From Clostridiales bacterium (GTDB lineage Bacteria; Bacillota; Clostridia; Oscillospirales; Oscillospiraceae), in the NCBI GenBank assembly GCA_021203685.1, contig JAJQAS010000084.1:1-6490 (forward strand): a stretch of DNA of 6,490 nt. The letters run 5' to 3'. Position 1 is the stretch's first letter. Every line of letters begins with the position of its first letter. This document shows positions 5,118 to 6,490 of the stretch, in pieces. The notes under the pieces are model-generated. The model searched no databases, had not been told where the DNA came from, and saw nothing but the letters and a program-made list of their open reading frames with translations. A program made the translations under genes and the position numbers.

Positions 5118-6490
5118 ATGCTGCAAACGATAATTGTCGCAATCGTTGTTGCAATTATCTGCGCGGTGGCGTTCTTCATTGTGGGCTACCAGTACCGCAA
5201 GAACGAGGCGGAAAAGGAAATTGGTTCCGCCGAGCAGGAAGCCACCCGCGTCTTAAATGAGGCCATCAAGGACGCCGAGAGCAAAAAGCGGGAGGCGTTG
5301 GTGGAGGCCCGGGAAGAGATCCACAGGGAGCGAAGCACCTACGAGCAGGAGGTGAAGGAGCGCCGCGCCGAGCTGAGCAAGCAGGAGCGCCGCCTCCAGT
5401 CCAAGGAAGAGACTTTGGACCGGAAGACCGACGCCATTGAGCGCAAGGACGAAAAGCTCCAGAACCGCCTGAACGCCGCAGAGCGCGCCCGGGAGGAGAT
5501 CGAGCAGATCAAAGCCAGCCAGCAGGAGACGCTGGAGCGCATCTCCGGCCTGACGGCGGAGGACGCCAAGGCGTACCTCATCCATCAGGTGGAGGACGAA
5601 GTCACCCACGAGGAGGCCGTCAAAATCAAAGAGGTCAAGGCCAAGTTCAAGGACGAGGCCGAGGCTTACGCCCGGGAGGCCATTTCTCTGGCCATCCAGC
5701 GCTGCGCCGCCGACCAGGTGGCCGAGGCCGCCGTTTCGGTGGTGCCTCTGCCCAACGACGAGATGAAGGGCCGCATCATCGGCCGGGAAGGCCGCAACAT
5801 CCGCACCCTGGAGACCCTGACCGGCGCGGAACTCATCATCGACGACACGCCGGAAGCCATCACCATTTCCTGCTTCGACCCGGTCCGCCGGGAGATCACC
5901 CGCATCGCCCTGGAGCGGCTCATCGCCGATGGGCGCATCCACCCCGCCCGCATTGAGGAGATGGTGGAGAAGGCCAAACGGGAGGTCGAGTCCGTCATCA
6001 AGGCCGAAGGCGAACGGGCCGTGTTTGAGACCAACATCCACGGCATCCACCCGGAGCTGGTCAAGCTGCTGGGCCGGATGCACTACCGCACCAGCTATGG
6101 CCAGAACGTGCTGAGCCACTCCATCGAGGTCTCCCACCTGGCCGGGCTGCTGGCCGCCGAGCTGGGGGCCGACGTGGCCACCGCCAAGCGTGCCGGCCTG
6201 CTCCACGACATCGGCAAGAGCGTGGACCACGAGATCGAGGGCAGCCATGTCCAGATCGGCGTGGACCTGGCCCGCCGGTACAAGGAAAACGAATATGTCG
6301 TCCATGCGATCGCCGCCCACCACAACGACGTGGAACCCCAGACCATCGTCGCCTGTCTGGTGCAGGCAGCGGACGCCATCTCCGCCGCCCGTCCCGGCGC
6401 CCGCCGGGAGAACGTGGAGAGCTACGTCAAGCGCCTGGAGAAGCTGGAGGAGATCACCTCCTCCTTCAAGGGCGTCAGCAAGGCTTACGC
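5118..6490 (+). CDS. rny: Ribonuclease Y (endoribonuclease), partial, cut by the right edge
   Basis: RNase Y is the membrane-anchored endoribonuclease that starts bulk mRNA decay in many Firmicutes. The first 457 residues are present out of roughly 515-520 typical for the family; the frame is open to the edge. Domains in order: N-terminal membrane helix (about 3-24, IIVAIVVAIICAVAFFIVGY); a long charged coiled coil (about 28-200, rich in Glu, Arg, Lys and Ala); a KH RNA-binding domain with IIGREGRNIR (220-229, GxxG loop 222-225); and the HD domain with H334, the LLHDIGK motif (H363, D364), H401-H402 and D419 as likely metal ligands. The start ATG follows AGGAGGTG (5100-5107) with a somewhat long 10-base gap. 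The remaining HD domain end and C-terminal region lie beyond the window. It is divergent from spoIIP and probably read from the promoter at 4844-4872 through the structured leader. Confidence 0.97.
   Translation, partial: MLQTIIVAIVVAIICAVAFFIVGYQYRKNEAEKEIGSAEQEATRVLNEAIKDAESKKREALVEAREEIHRERSTYEQEVKERRAELSKQERRLQSKEETLDRKTDAIERKDEKLQNRLNAAERAREEIEQIKASQQETLERISGLTAEDAKAYLIHQVEDEVTHEEAVKIKEVKAKFKDEAEAYAREAISLAIQRCAADQVAEAAVSVVPLPNDEMKGRIIGREGRNIRTLETLTGAELIIDDTPEAITISCFDPVRREITRIALERLIADGRIHPARIEEMVEKAKREVESVIKAEGERAVFETNIHGIHPELVKLLGRMHYRTSYGQNVLSHSIEVSHLAGLLAAELGADVATAKRAGLLHDIGKSVDHEIEGSHVQIGVDLARRYKENEYVVHAIAAHHNDVEPQTIVACLVQAADAISAARPGARRENVESYVKRLEKLEEITSSFKGVSKAY

Noticed and set aside
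5253..6323. Long open frame on the minus strand opposite rny
   Set aside because: Antisense shadow: the rny KH and HD motifs lie on the plus strand, and this frame has low-complexity Leu/Gly/Asp/Val composition and no known motif.

Overview
The window looks like chromosome from a GC-rich, spore-forming Firmicute of class Clostridia, probably Oscillospiraceae (an inference). The evidence is SpoIIP (restricted to endospore formers), RNase Y, sigma-A type promoters, strong AGGAGG-type ribosome sites and GC-rich codon use. No phage, insertion sequence, CRISPR array, tRNA or rRNA is visible.

Layout, left to right. Positions 1-164 hold no gene I can support, but contain a possible leftward promoter for a gene beyond the left edge. 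A textbook rho-independent terminator (165-200) ends a leftward two-gene operon: an XRE-family regulator (2022-2744, GTG start) followed by lepA/EF4 (208-2010). The regulator's stop codon lies inside the lepA Shine-Dalgarno, so the two are probably translationally coupled. The operon has a good promoter (TTTACA-17-TATAAT) with a small inverted repeat across its -10. Divergently, an unrecognised 146-residue protein (2939-3379) is read rightward from its own extended -10 promoter.

Between this small gene and the convergent spoIIP gene (3502-4710, leftward) lies a roughly 143-bp patch of seven-base tandem repeats (GCTNTTA-type) in inverted arrangement. It starts on the base after one stop codon and supplies the last residues and stop codon of SpoIIP. 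Every unit of the two outer arrays carries a stop codon on both strands, and the period of 7 rotates it through all frames.

SpoIIP is the peptidoglycan amidase/endopeptidase of forespore engulfment and here has a long acidic linker. Head-to-head with it is rny (RNase Y, 5118 to the right edge, cut off in its HD domain). A near-consensus promoter (TTGACA-17-TACAAT) sits about 245 nt before the rny start. The transcribed leader between them can fold into several hairpins enclosed by an 8-bp closing stem. This makes it a candidate structured leader or separate small RNA.

The housekeeping genes (translation GTPase, RNA decay, engulfment hydrolase) are ordinary. The items worth a second look are the heptamer patch, the rny leader RNA and the regulator coupled to lepA.
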